Shown here: piece after piece, positions 10,300-64,000 of the stretch | Layout: each line of letters starts with the position of its first letter | Numbering within the stretch: the first letter of the stretch is position 1 | Assembly: GCF_037038585.1 (NCBI RefSeq) | Contig: NC_092526.1 | Span: 38,825,501 to 38,889,500, forward strand | Source: Patagioenas fasciata | Taxonomy: Eukaryota > Chordata > Aves > Columbiformes > Columbidae | Direction: 5' to 3' | DNA: 64,000 nt | Translations under genes and position numbers: made by a program | The notes under the pieces: model-generated | Seen by the model: the letters and a program-made list of their open reading frames with translations, nothing else | What the model was told of the DNA's origin: nothing | Databases searched by the model: none

Positions 10300-12146
10300 G
10301 CATCAGTTCTCACACTTGCATGTTGAAATAGGGACAGAACCTACTTTCCACTGCTTTTATACCAGCACACATCTTGCACAGAGCATGTCTGACAATATTT
10401 TTTTAATGCCTATAAGTGGCAACGGGGCCTTCAGAGCCTCTTGCTTCAAGGAGCCCAGAGGAAAAACAAAACAAAAGTTAAAAAACTAACCTGTGGTTTC
10501 AAAGCCCCTTTTTGAGGATATAAAATAGCCCAGGGCATGCTTTAGAAATAAGTTGAAATTAGAAAGTGTTCTAAAATAGCTGCAATTTGTCAAATTGATT
10601 TCCTCTGTGAAGCAGCCCAACCAGCTGCCCTGGAAATCTGCAAACATCCATTTTATAATAGCTTTAGCAGAAAGGCAGTAATAGTCATGTAGCGTAAGAT
10701 CTTAGGAGTGGTAAATTGTATTTTGGCAGGGCAGCATTAGAGTTACTGGGTTCATTTTGTTCATGCAGTGGCACTGCCAGTGAAACGGGTCATTGCCACA
10801 TGCGTGGTGAATCACGCTGTCACTGCAATGCTGACAGAAGGTAGTTCAAGGAGTATAAATGAAGATGAGATATGCAGTTCGAGAAAATGAAAAGCATTCT
10901 TGAAGACTTTGGAATACGTCCTACCATGAGCTGGGACAATAAGATACACCCGCTAAGAACTTGCTTTTCAAGCGCAACTCCTGCTCTCTTGACCTTCCAT
11001 CTAGATTTTTAGCATTTTGAGCTGTGGATGGTTTTGACAGAGTCCCAAATCTTTACTCTCTTCCACAAAGTTCTACCATCTCAGCAGAGGTCCACACCGT
11101 ACCCTTTCTTCATTATAACATGACTTCAAATAGATCTGCCAAATAAAAATACAACACGTAGAAAAGGTTGGGTTTTGTTGAGAAGCGGGTCTTTGTGCAG
11201 GGTGAAAAACAAGCAGCATTCCGAACATACCGAATGATCCACAGGAGTCAAATTAAATGATGGCTGCAATTAAGATGTTTTAGGTTATTATAGCACATGG
11301 TGCCAAAAAGTAAATGCCAGTGCTTATGTTTGTCTCCTAAGCTGCTCGGGTGTCTTTACAGATCCTTTTCAAGGCCAGGATTTGCTCTGCTCTAAGTTCT
11401 GAAAACCAAAAAAATACTAAAAATGCTTCATGACACGTGTGTTATTGTAGTCTTGGTTATCTGTTTATATAATGCCATAAAAACATGTCTGGCACTTAGA
11501 GAAGGGTATAATTGGCTGCACTCCACCCTGAGGACTTTGGAATTTTACTCTGATCCACCAGCACAGAGAAGGACAAACAAAGGGTGGGGAGGGGGAATAA
11601 CAGACAGGAGGTCACAACGGTTCGGGATTGCAAACTGTGCTGCTTGCTAACGCATGCACCTCCTCATTCATTCCCGGTTTTTAACTATCCCAAAGGTGTT
11701 AGCTTCGTGATGCCCATTCTTCATAATTTATTCTCTTCCTTAATTATCTATCCATCACAAGGCTTTTTGCCCATGCCGAAATCTCTGCAGGAATCTGCTC
11801 ACCTCTGCACGTGGGAAAGCAGCAAGAAAAGGCAATTCTCAACGCAATAGGCAAAGTCCCTGTATCTCAACCAGCCACTGCTCACCAGAATTGCCTCTGT
11901 CACCTTGCATGAGCTTCATACAAACTCAAGCCCGAGGGATAAATGAGCAATTGCTCGATACGTGGCGCATCAGTTATCAGTGATCTGGATGCAAATGCCT
12001 TGTGAGTCTAAGACTGAGAACTGTGACCAAGTCTGAAAGGGCTCAGGTCTCAAAGCCCCTTCTCTTCCCCTTCACTGCTTCAGATTGGTGTGCATCACGT
12101 TTCTGGGAGCAGCAAGATACCACAAAATTACTTTCTAGAAATAGCT
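10300..12146. other. Intergenic stretch upstream of STK17B
   Basis: This is AT-rich single-copy-looking DNA between the CpG island and the exon-like blocks at 12,147. Short plus-strand open frames (11423-11650, 11584-11850) have no motifs. I see no repeat family, RNA gene or exon here. Confidence 0.6.
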
Positions 12147-12330
12147 CTAAAAGAATAGAAAAAAAAAAATCGCTTCGTTATTAGATTCTAAAGCGAGTTT
12201 GTATAAAACAGAAGTGACAACTTGCCGTTCAACCATTCCAGAGCAAAGGTCTTGGACGGCGTCTCGATAAGGAGAACCCTCGTCTACGTGCTGAATAAAG
12301 GCCAGTATCTCTTCCTGGAACCAGTAAAAC
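12147..12330 (-). pseudogene. Exon-like block Z, unidentified
   Basis: An acceptor with a strong pyrimidine tract (TTTTGTAACAG) precedes an open frame that begins FYWFQEEILAFIQHV and continues through CSGMVERQVVTSVLYKLA before a stop at 12147-12149. The composition looks like a real helical protein, but I do not recognise the family. It lies on the same strand as STK17B and HECW2. It could be the last exon of an unrecognised gene, a decayed gene or chance. Confidence 0.3.
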
Positions 12331-12423
12331 CTGTTACAAAAGGAGGAGGAAAACATTGGGGCACCAACTTTTCCTAAAGGCATAAAAATCTATTTTTATG
12401 AAGATAACGGTGCTTTGCGTTAC

Positions 12424-12688
12424 AGCCCCTGGCAGTTCTGATGCTCCATTCAAAGGCAGAAACTCCTTCACGACGCTTGGGCCTCTCCAATGTGTTGACT
12501 GCAGCATCTGGTGCTTTGTTCGCTTAACTTGTGATAATCTTTGTTTCATAGATAGCTCTTGTTCAAATGATGTTGCACATGGCTGCAGAATCCTTAATTT
12601 CTCTGCTTCCAAAATTCCAATTTGTTAACGTGCCCAACTCCATAAGCCGCCAGAAGGTTTCAAAATGCTGCGAAGGACATTAAATGAT
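12424..12688 (-). pseudogene. Exon-like block Y, unidentified, with an in-frame stop
   Basis: After an acceptor (TTTTAATCTTCAG) one frame reads SFNVLRSILKPSGGLWSWAR for 20 codons, then TAA at 12627-12625, then a further 67 open codons including EAEKLRILQPCATSFEQEL and KQRLSQVKRTKHQMLQ. A weak GTAACG donor follows. A single nonsense codon in an otherwise protein-like exon suggests a pseudogene. The phase of this end does not match block Z, which weakens the case for one spliced gene. Confidence 0.3.
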
Positions 12689-12758
12689 CTGAAGATTAAA
12701 AAAAATGATGTCACGATATATTTGGAGGCACAATAATAGAGTTGATTTTGTAAGAAGA

Positions 12759-12764
12759 TTTATT
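12759..12764 (-). terminator. AATAAA, possible distal HECW2 polyadenylation signal
   Basis: TTTATT on the plus strand gives AATAAA on the minus strand. It could end a long HECW2 3' UTR, but the exon-like block X upstream makes that uncertain. Confidence 0.2.
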
Positions 12765-13580
12765 TTAATTAAGTGATTTCATGATGAAACATGGTCTTAA
12801 ACAAAATAGAGATCAGTATGAAAATAAAATTATACACAGAAAATCTTTTCCCCAAACGTTTTTGAATAACAGGAAATGCAACACAACAGTTGTGTATTCA
12901 ACTGGGTAAATAACGATGCAAATGTGTGAGCAGTCAAACATTATAGTCAGGCACAACAAAACACATTGTGTGTCCCTGTAACACACTCAACACATTTTGT
13001 ATCTCTCTGCCTCAAAGAAATAAAGTGAAATGTAATGCAATCTAAATAGAGAAAAGGACGTAGACCATCTTAATGCCTGAAGCACATATTTCCCATTTAG
13101 TGTTTTGTGAACGACATATAACAAATTCAGAAGAAACTTAAATTGCCCTGTAGAAAGATAGAAAAACTTGGTATTGTATTTGATATACAGTCCTGTGAAC
13201 ACTCAACCGAAAAGCATGGAAAGGATTAAAAAATACACCACGTGTTTTCTACTTAAAGCTTCGAAATAAATACGCACTCTCTATTCTCAGTGCCTGAAAT
13301 TCTTTAAAAACAAAGAACTTGGTATAAAACTATATCAAATAATTGTCAAAAAATGAGGGAGATGCACCTCTACACCTGTTAGATTCTGGATGCCTGCATC
13401 CCCACTACAAAAACTTGTAAAACTATATGCGCTCTCAAACGTGCTGAATAACCCAAACTGCAGCCTGGTAAGGGCAAGAATATCGACTGACTTGGGGGTA
13501 CCACTGTTCCACAACATCCCTCAATAGCTTTTTTTTCCCCCCTCTGAAGTTTTCCCTTTCCATGCTGTACCGGCCCTTAC

Positions 13581-13659
13581 GAGTACAAATGTTCAGTCGC
13601 TTATACAAAAAGCAGCCTTGCTGCTCAGGATCCACAGATGCCCTCAAGGCCAGGTCATT
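13581..13659 (-). pseudogene. Exon-like block X, unidentified
   Basis: A very strong acceptor (long CTTTTTCTTTCTTTTTCCTTAG tract) and a GTAAGG donor bound a 79-bp segment encoding NDLALRASVDPEQQG and CFLYKRLNICT. The frame stays open for about 45 codons past the donor. I do not recognise the protein. Confidence 0.3.
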
Positions 13660-14790
13660 CTAAGGAAAAAGAAAGAAAAAGCATCTTTCTAAGATGTTTT
13701 ATATTCTTAATAGTATGATAATTCTTCTCGCGTAGATAACCAGGTCCTGAGATCTTCCCACCCTCTTATAGAGTATTTTTGCTGATAATGCCGTTAGAGC
13801 GTGAGTGGCGTCAAGAGTCACTCCAGCTTGGCCAAAGCTAACTAGATCATTGAGAACATTTTTATTACCTTAAAGGAGCTTTAGAAATCTTGTATAAATC
13901 TCAGAATGACAAAACGCTCTTCATGGAAATCTATGGTTCTTATGCAACTGTAACACAAACCCCAACCATCTGAAACAAACCTCTGTATCTTAGGGGTTTG
14001 GCCCATCTCATTTAAAATGAACATCACCTTTGGTGGTGGTGATTTAACCTTTTATCAGATACTGTCTCTCTTGCCAAATGCAGTAAGTAACAAGCACAGT
14101 AATATTTGTACAAGCAGTAAGAATAAAGAGGACTTCCAGACACCACCCTTATTTTATTTAGAAACCTTCATTTTCCTGAGAGTAGTCAAAAATAAAACCC
14201 AACCCCTACCATCCCCCAAAACCACAAAAAAACCCCAACGAACAACCCAAACCAAATAAACCAAGAAAAAACAACAGAGAAGTTTTCTGATTGTGTGCAT
14301 TAGGTAAAATATGTCCTGCAGTGGCAGTAGCGCTAATGTATCTCAGAAAGAATAGGCATTTTTCCTGGGTACATTCCCATAGCCTAGTTTTCAAGCCAAA
14401 CGTATCCCCTTTTGTACAGTCAGTGGTCAGCACTGCTCCCCATCCAAAAAGTCCTTTCATCCCCCCTTTCAGCCTTCTCTTTCGCACTATTCCATGGTTG
14501 CATTTTGTAACCTGTATTTGCTGACTGGAACTGCCGTATCTTATCATTACAGCACCTACAATTACATTCCTTTTCTAGCGTTATTTATCAGGCTTTAGAG
14601 ATTTGCTTATTCATACAGCAATCGATTTTAAAATTACTCAGCTCCAATGTGTGACTGCAGCCAGCATGGCAATCAAATATGATGTCTCAGAGGAATCTTT
14701 TATTGACCTGATTTTTACTGCTAGGTGAGTATTTCTAACTATAAAAATGGTAATTCGCACTTAAAATGATGCCAAGTAGTCACTGGAGTA

Positions 14791-14972
14791 GGTCAGGAGC
14801 TGCTTGTATCAGGGTCATTGAGTCCAACCATAACCTAACTCTAGCACTAACTTGTGTCCCTAATAACATTGTCTAAAAGTCTTTTAAACCCCTCCAGGGA
14901 TGGTGACTCCACCACTGCCCTGTTCCAATGCCTGACAGTCCTTTGGGGAAGAAATTGTTCCTAATATGCATT
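14791..14972 (-). mobile_element. CR1 LINE 3' fragment
   Basis: Read on the plus strand it contains GTCATTGAGTCCAACC, CCCTCCAGGGATGGTGACTC, CACCACTGCCCTGTTCCAATG and GAAGAAATTGTTCCTAAT. This is the reverse complement of the avian CR1 3' region. The fragment is 5'-truncated and degenerate. Confidence 0.82.
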
Positions 14973-16203
14973 AAAAGAAAAATCCCTTGCCTCATTACTC
15001 ATTTTGCAAAAACAAAACGAAAAGGGAATTTACTCTTGGATACCTAATCAACCATTTTCCAAAAATCTTTCATGACTGTTTCTCTTAGACCGCTCACAAT
15101 CTGAATGTCGGAGTGACTGTGATCCTAGCAATGCTTTCTCTCTGTTGCAAAGGAGACCAGTTTAATTCTTGATGAAAAAATAAACCCGCCCTGATGCTCC
15201 AGCTCCAGCCAGCACAGGTGGTCAGCAATAGTCTCCTGAGGGACTGTGGGATTATGTGCAATTAGAAGGGAGAGGATGGGCGGCCTTTGGATGGCAGCCC
15301 AGAATAAGGGAGACCAGAGTCCTGTGGACTTTTGTAGGTACACACGTTTCAAAGCTGATTACACTGATGTCAGCACAATACGAAGTGAAATTAGTGGAAC
15401 AATACACGTCCTGAGCGCTTACCAAAGCCCTCCAAGCAGACACGGTTGTTCTAGTAGGGGCAGAGAGAGAAGTTTCTGAAAGGTCTGAAAAAGAAACAAC
15501 TGAAAACCAAAATACAATTTTCATTATTCCCAAGTGTTTCAAAGGGAAAGAGGACTGAAAGAACCATCACTCAGCTCCCTTTCGCGTTCACTGTAAGAGA
15601 TCTGTCAGAATACATCTGGTTAAATTATTATTCTGCAATGGAATCTGACTGCATTTGGTACATAAAGGAAACAAGTTCAAAATTCCAATTATTGATTTAG
15701 GAGGGGGCTAATCAATGAGTGTAGTAATTATTTCACATAGCCCCCAGGAGATATTTTAATTGGATTTTGAATACATACAGAGGCTACAATGGATCGTAAC
15801 CATTCCAGAGGAGTCCTTGTCCATCATCCTTTCACTGAGAGTCAGGAAGAGCCTTTCCAAGCACTGGCCAGGTCATTATAATGTCAGTGATATTAAACAG
15901 AACTCTCAAGTTAATCACAAGTTTACCTTAAAATGCTCTGTGGCATAAGATGGCTCTGAGCAAAGCCCACAAAGTAGAGCCCTACATGAAGTTTCAACCA
16001 AGCGATTCCTTTAATTTACAGTAAAATTATTTTAGAAAATACTAGAAACATTTGAATAACAAACTCTTCATAATAATGAACATACTAAATAGTAGAAGCC
16101 TAGTGCTGAAACTGGTCAGTCTGAACAGCAGCATTGTGAAGCTCATGTCCTATTTGAAAGAGATGCAAAACATAAACCAGCACACACTGTGAAAACTGTG
16201 TGT

Positions 16204-16290
16204 TCATAGAATCAGAGTCTCATTTTGGTTGGAAAAGACCCTCAGTTCTGTTTTGTACCACATAACTGAGCCAAAACGCAAACAGTTTCA
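16204..16290 (-). mobile_element. Short degenerate CR1 tail
   Basis: TTCATAGAATCAGAGTC followed by GGTTGGAAAAGACCCTCAG resembles the reverse complement of a CR1 3' end. The copy is short and old. Confidence 0.5.
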
Positions 16291-16984
16291 GGAGCTAGGT
16301 TTGAGTAATTATCCCGAAATTTCGCTTGGAGTTCAATTTGCTCGCCCAGGGAAGAACGGATGAGAAGGGGAAACAGCAGCAGTGGCTGAGTATTACTACT
16401 GTAAGGTTAACGTTAAAGCCAAGCCTGTAATCTCACAACCAGAGGCCAAACTTATTGCTCAACTCCCATTAGTGCTAACAGGAATAAATCACCCCTCCAC
16501 ATCAAAACAACAGCAAGAGAAACAGAACTACTAGTATAATTTAATACAAATGATTTTCATTTGCTGAGAAGAATTAACTTGCTTCAAGCTATGGGAAATG
16601 ACCTTATAGAGGCTATTCAAACACAGCTGCCACATGCCCCGTTGGGAACAGGAGTTTCCCTGTCCAGCGATGCTGTACTTGGAAGTATCCGCACAAACCT
16701 CTGCAGCCACCACTGCAGTAATTCAGCAAACATCTGCAATTAATATTGCTGAGATGACAGGTAGCAACCAGCTTATACCATTCTGAATGCTTCAGAAGGA
16801 AGCTTTTTTTCTTCTTTTTTACTTTTAAGAGGATTAAAAATATATAAGAAACCACAAAGCTCTCTTCTTTCCTATAATTTGAAACGGAGCAAACTACCAG
16901 TCCGGTGCTCTGTTTAACTCATGCCAGAAGCTCTGATGTCCTGCCAGTCTGCTGCTGCCTAGATTTGCAGTTTTCCCCAAAATT

Positions 16985-16986
<2 letters not shown>

Positions 16987-17017
<31 letters not shown>
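16987..17017. repeat. (AT)n microsatellite
   Basis: An uninterrupted run of about 15 AT units. Confidence 0.97.
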
Positions 17018-17018
<1 letters not shown>

Positions 17019-17329
17019 TGCACACTGTATGACCAGAGGTTAACCGCTTCCATGTGGAGTTCATGTGGTGCCTGTGTACACAGACGGATTTCACCCCGGA
17101 TACCCTCTAAGCCACACAAACACCTTTCTGTGGTGGCTTCACTACAAGGCTAATGTTTAAAACTCTTGGTCTTAATGCAATGGGGATTCTGGATTTATTT
17201 AACTGACAGCTGCCCCAACTGGTGACCCTGTCACATCTTTACAGAACACCGGATCATCGTGACTGATTTCAATTATTTATATATGCCTGAATACAGAAAA
17301 AAATGTGTGCAGTAGACATATTTAAATAA

Positions 17330-19821
17330 AAATTGACAAGATGCATTTATTGTTTTCGGTTTGTACAAAAGCATAACTTAAAAGGCAGACTAGTATAAAC
17401 TTACTTTGTGCCAAGTATTTAAACTTTTCATTCCAAAGAGTTTCTGGTTCAAAACTTGTAGATACAGTTTCCACCTGGGAAATCTCCTTTTTAGACTACA
17501 GATAACACAGTATTGTAAAATCAGAATTCTGCAGTCCTTCAGCTGATCAAAAGTTGCCTTCTGCTTTGAGTGCCAGAGTTTTAGCTACTCAGTGAATGGA
17601 TCATAGGAAACGTGAGCCATGCTGGAGTGGCCTGATGAAAAGTCAGTTTGCCTGCTGCTCGTTTGTGTTCTGAAAAGAAGATGTGCATTAGGACCTGTGA
17701 CATGCGATCTTAGCAAAGACTGATAAAGATATGCGTAAAAATAGGGTGACATGTTTAGGCTTTTCTTTGCCACTTCATACCGGCCAAAAGTAGCGTAAGA
17801 AAACCTATATTAAGTAAGCAAGTCCCAGATGTCACGCGAAGTTCAGTTATTCCCAAAATAACGCTTTCACTTTGATTTTACAAGTGGGTTTTCCTTTGCA
17901 CAGGGAACATTTTCTCAGTGAGCCCGAGGGGTTTTCTTGGTCTTTGCTGATGGCATCTCCATTGACGTTCACCTCTGCTGGAACAAAACTAAAATCCTAC
18001 CAGACCAAGCAGGATACCTCCCTGAGATGGCCTTTCCAGAGTCTACAAAGTGAGGATGTGACTTGAAAAGCTACTTTTCCCACAGAAGCGGGCTTGCTGT
18101 GCTTCAGGGTGACCGAGGGGGCTGCGCAAAGGCAGACTCATGTTCTTTCCATCCGGTATCCGACTGCAGCTTCCTGGAATTTTAAAATGTGGCGGACGTC
18201 CTGCGGGACAGCAGCTGCGCAAGTGTTCCACAAGACCATCTGGAGGAAAACACCGAAAATAGATGCGAGGAAGCCTCGTGTATTTCAGCAAAATGAAGCA
18301 TAAAGAAACTGGTGTCCATGCAGTGCTGGATGTGCCATAAAAAACTCTTTCGAGTAACATTTGCTAAGAAAACTCTCAGTGAAAATCCAAACGTAGGTAC
18401 TATGACCAGTTTCCATCTCGCAGGTGTTCCCCAACGTGGGATAGTGTCACTGTGACCAGTGACATAAAGTAGGTTACTCGTGGTCTCCAAATGAGCAAGT
18501 ATTTTATGGTGCTGTACAAACAAAAAGGCGTGGGGAGCATATGAAATATCTGTATTAAACTCCACTGCATTAAGCTATCCAACGCATGAAAAATGACCCA
18601 GGTGCATTTAAAATAAATGCATATTACAATATCACATAGAGTATTATAAAATTATTACTTATGTGCACAGTCCTGATATCTAGAGACGTGGCACCGTGAA
18701 GAAAGCCTGGTTCCTAAGCATTTTTACAGGTACTCGATAGTGATGCAGTTGGCTATTGGTCAGATCATAATGTCCCTTCAACTTTGGTACATTCAGTGCA
18801 AAATATTTTGGGGAGTCTTTTACTCTTAAAAAAATAAAAGGCATTTTTTTTCCCCTTGAGAGTGCTTAAAGAATGAACACTAGCAGAATGCCTGTTCAAG
18901 CATGGAAAGTGACAAAAAGAGAAACAGCATTTTAGTTTGCTTCTTTCCTGTTTACGCTCTAAGAAACATAATATAACGAACCTATAAAAATAAACAGAAG
19001 TCACTGTGGTTCGGGTCTTTTTTTTCCTGATATGCTGTGATAAATTGCTAGTTTCTTCTTAAAATAGTTTCCATGCAGTATAAAGCATAAAATCAGTCTT
19101 ATTAAGTGATTAAGTTCATTAGAACAGCTCAAGTTTTGTCATACACACCCCTGGCAAGCCCATTTCCACAAACCTCAATGCCAGCCGGTATTGCTACATC
19201 CTTTGGTGCTGAATTTCTGACTTTCCTTCCAATTCACTTCTGCCCCAGGACCTTGAGCTCTGTGGTGCACACCATGCAGGCACTCGGCATCTTAGATAAA
19301 GCAAGTACTGGATATGCTAATTGTAACATAGGGCATAAAATAATGTACCTTCATGAATTTAAAAAAAAATAAAAATCTATTGCAGGATTTTTTTTTTTAT
19401 AATTTACTGGGTAGGTAAAGGGCTGAATGATTTGACATTTTGACTTGAATTTTCTATTCAACAGCTTTGCTGAAATCCAGTTTTCAGGGACACATCAGTT
19501 TTGCTGTAGCCAGGCTGATCACAGCGTGGGATCGCGTTTCTTGTTTGCTCAGAACATCGCAAGTTTGGCCATCTTGAAAAACCATGGATTGCAAGGCTTG
19601 GTTTGCCCTGCACATCAGGCACACTCTAGTTTCACTGCAGAGAATTTTCTGCCATGATCACAATGCACTTTAATTGCTTCACAAGATCCTTCATAGAACC
19701 TCATTATTTGAATTGCAGCGCGAAACAATTTTCCTGTAGGAAATCCAATACAAACGTTCGTTCATTCCTTGAGAAGACAGACCCACAAAAGTCCAACGAG
19801 CTGGGCACTGTGGTTTGTGTA
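17330..19821 (-). other. HECW2: HECW2 3' UTR (minimum estimate)
   Basis: This region follows the HECW2 stop on the minus strand. The first AATAAA encountered is at 17351-17346, with another at 17199-17194, so a 3' UTR of about 2.5 kb is the shortest simple reading. More distal signals near 14,150 and 12,760 would extend it. No exon or repeat is recognised inside. Confidence 0.4.
17346..17351 (-). terminator. AATAAA, candidate HECW2 polyadenylation signal
   Basis: This is the first canonical AATAAA after the HECW2 stop in the direction of transcription. Use of this site is not shown by the sequence alone. Confidence 0.4.
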
Positions 19822-62468
<42,647 letters not shown>

Positions 62469-64000
62469 CTGGAAAACAGAATAAAAATGGCATTAAACCC
62501 TTCACAGCTGACCCAAAGGCAAAAGAGAGATAATGGAAGTCATGGTTCACTCCTGTTCCCAGAGCCCCAGTTTGGGCAGATACACCTTCATCGTATAAAC
62601 ACACAATAACTGTAACTGAAATATGTTTTTCTCTCAACCTGTAGAAAATTGGGAATCTGTCTCAAAGAAAGTCTGAATAGCGTTTTTCACTATAAAGCTG
62701 GTAAATGCTGCCTTTTTAAAAAAAATTGATAATTTTAACTGTATTTCCACCCAGTCAGTAAAAAAACCAATGGCTCATTTTTTCCAGCGAGATGTCCATG
62801 GTCACTCTGGGGTAGGAATTATCCGAGCAGTCACGAGCCACAATTCACACAGAGCCACTTGTGTATATCTTGTATCGGTCCAGAGGGAAGGAAACGAGAT
62901 CAGTATTCATCTCTGAAGACGAGTTCATTTCAACATAATAGGATTAACATGAATTATTATCTTTCAGCAGACTTGCAAGTTGCAAATAAACATAGTTACA
63001 CATGTTTTATTCTTAAATTATTTAATGGTATGAAAATGGGACTTCTCTCCACCATGGAGAGGTGGTAGTAAAGGTATTTTATCTTAGTAATCTATAAAAT
63101 AGTTAAAGCAACTGCTTTTTTTGCATTTACTGCACACAAGAGAGTGTTATGTGCAACCGAAGTCTGACCTCTGCTGTTGTTCCTCTGCATTCTTTCAGCA
63201 GAACAGCTGGAATTACAGCTACCCTTGATCCTGTGGGATCTTCCCTATCTGGAACAATCTCTCTGTTTTCCTTCTTCATTGGGATAACTCTTCTGCGTGA
63301 GGTTGATGAGGATTTACTTCTAGGTGCAGCAATGGCCACAGGCAGGCAGGAATTACGGCACCCAGGTCACACCAATCAGAGCAGGCGCATGAAAATTTTA
63401 GCAGCTCCGCTCCTCGGACTTGGTTTAACAATATATCAGTAGTTCTAAAATACAAACCTGCAATGTTTTGTGTCAGGCTTTGAGACACACAGCAGGATTG
63501 CTTGAGAGCTGCGCTATTTCACTACTTCGAGATAAAATACTCTCTTATCCCTGCTCAGAAGGATCAGAAATCCATCCTGCAAGCTGGCTCAGCCACAAAG
63601 GATCATTTATTTACTTTTAAATTTGCTGCAGTTACAGGTCAACATTTATTCTCTATTTACCAAACACTTTACAGCAAAATCCAAATGCAAACAGATTTTC
63701 TTATCACCTGGAAAGATTTATCAGACCTAAAAATCATGGGTCAGGACCTGTAGGTTCTCCCTAAATGGAGAAATTCTGTTGACCTACCAACAATACTTAC
63801 ATCCAAATGGTCACACAAGGATCTCTAGCTCACATAAAACTGGAGTTTCGGCACTTCCAAAAGCTGGCAGGATTTATACAAAGTACTGGAGTCTTCATAT
63901 TGTAAAATACATGTCAAGTAACCAGGACTCAAGCCTTGAGCATCTCTTAAATACCCTGGGAATGCATTATGACTGCATGAGAACTCGGTAAGACTATGAA
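62469..64000 (-). other. HECW2 intron running off the right edge
   Basis: No upstream HECW2 exon is found here. A minus-strand open frame of 70 codons at 63127-63339 is rich in charged residues but has no match to HECW2. Confidence 0.65.

Larger units (their letters stand above)
13660..17329. other. HECW2 downstream flank with CR1 fragments and AT repeat
   Basis: This stretch lies 3' of the first HECW2 polyadenylation signals and may still be transcribed. It holds two CR1 fragments (14791-14972, 16204-16290), an A/C-rich low-complexity patch (14195-14275) and an AT microsatellite (16987-17017). Several open frames of 60-110 codons show no motifs. Confidence 0.55.

Noticed and set aside
9580-10326. 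Open frames of 248, 213 and 165 codons on both strands in the CpG island
   Set aside because: High GC removes stop codons by chance. Four overlapping frames in different phases and no recognisable motif argue against coding.
15125-15542. Overlapping minus-strand frames downstream of HECW2
   Set aside because: Short, overlapping in different phases, with no convincing splice sites or motif.
18043-18565. Minus-strand frames of 105 and 127 codons in the HECW2 3' UTR
   Set aside because: Overlapping frames, no splice context and no motif; most likely chance in untranslated sequence.
63127-63339. Charged 70-codon frame in the right-edge intron
   Set aside because: It does not match the expected upstream HECW2 exon, has no clear splice sites and no known family.

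Overview
The window looks like bird nuclear DNA. It carries exon-intron genes, avian CR1 LINE fragments whose tails contain the usual short repeated 3' end, a solo LTR of avian ERVL type and one CpG island. Nothing bacterial, phage-like or CRISPR-like is visible. All gene names come from recognising the translated exons; no database was searched.

Two protein-coding genes lie head to tail on the minus strand, in the same neighbour order as human chromosome 2q32. The 5' part of STK17B (DRAK2, a DAPK-family serine/threonine kinase) occupies about 1-9,950. It has a CpG-island promoter at about 9,560-10,290, a likely non-coding first exon, a possible 41-bp second leader exon, and five coding exons running from the start codon to just past the APE motif. 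The rest of the kinase lies left of position 1. HECW2 (NEDL2, a C2-WW-HECT E3 ubiquitin ligase) occupies about 17,300-62,468. Its stop codon is at 19,822-19,824 and 26 coding exons can be placed. Joined at the stated splice sites they keep one open frame of 1,434 residues: the C2 domain, a very large acidic exon, two WW domains and the whole HECT domain with its catalytic cysteine. The first exons, roughly 135 residues by comparison with the mammalian protein, lie right of 64,000.

Layout: 1-9,128 STK17B coding exons and introns, with an ERVL solo LTR at 2,557-3,324; 8,993-9,473 an inverted repeat just inside the STK17B promoter; 9,560-10,290 CpG island; 10,300-12,150 intergenic DNA with nothing recognised; 12,147-13,659 three exon-like blocks on the minus strand that match no gene I know, one with an in-frame stop; 13,660-19,821 HECW2 3' UTR and flank with CR1 fragments and an AT repeat; 19,822-62,468 HECW2; 62,469-64,000 HECW2 intron.

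The two genes are not known to act in one pathway. STK17B is a nuclear and cytoplasmic kinase of lymphocyte signalling and apoptosis; HECW2 ubiquitinates targets such as p73 and AMOTL1. I found no convincing new biological system. The most useful leads are the inverted repeat around the leader exon, the unidentified exon-like blocks between the genes, and the unusual residues in the STK17B kinase core.
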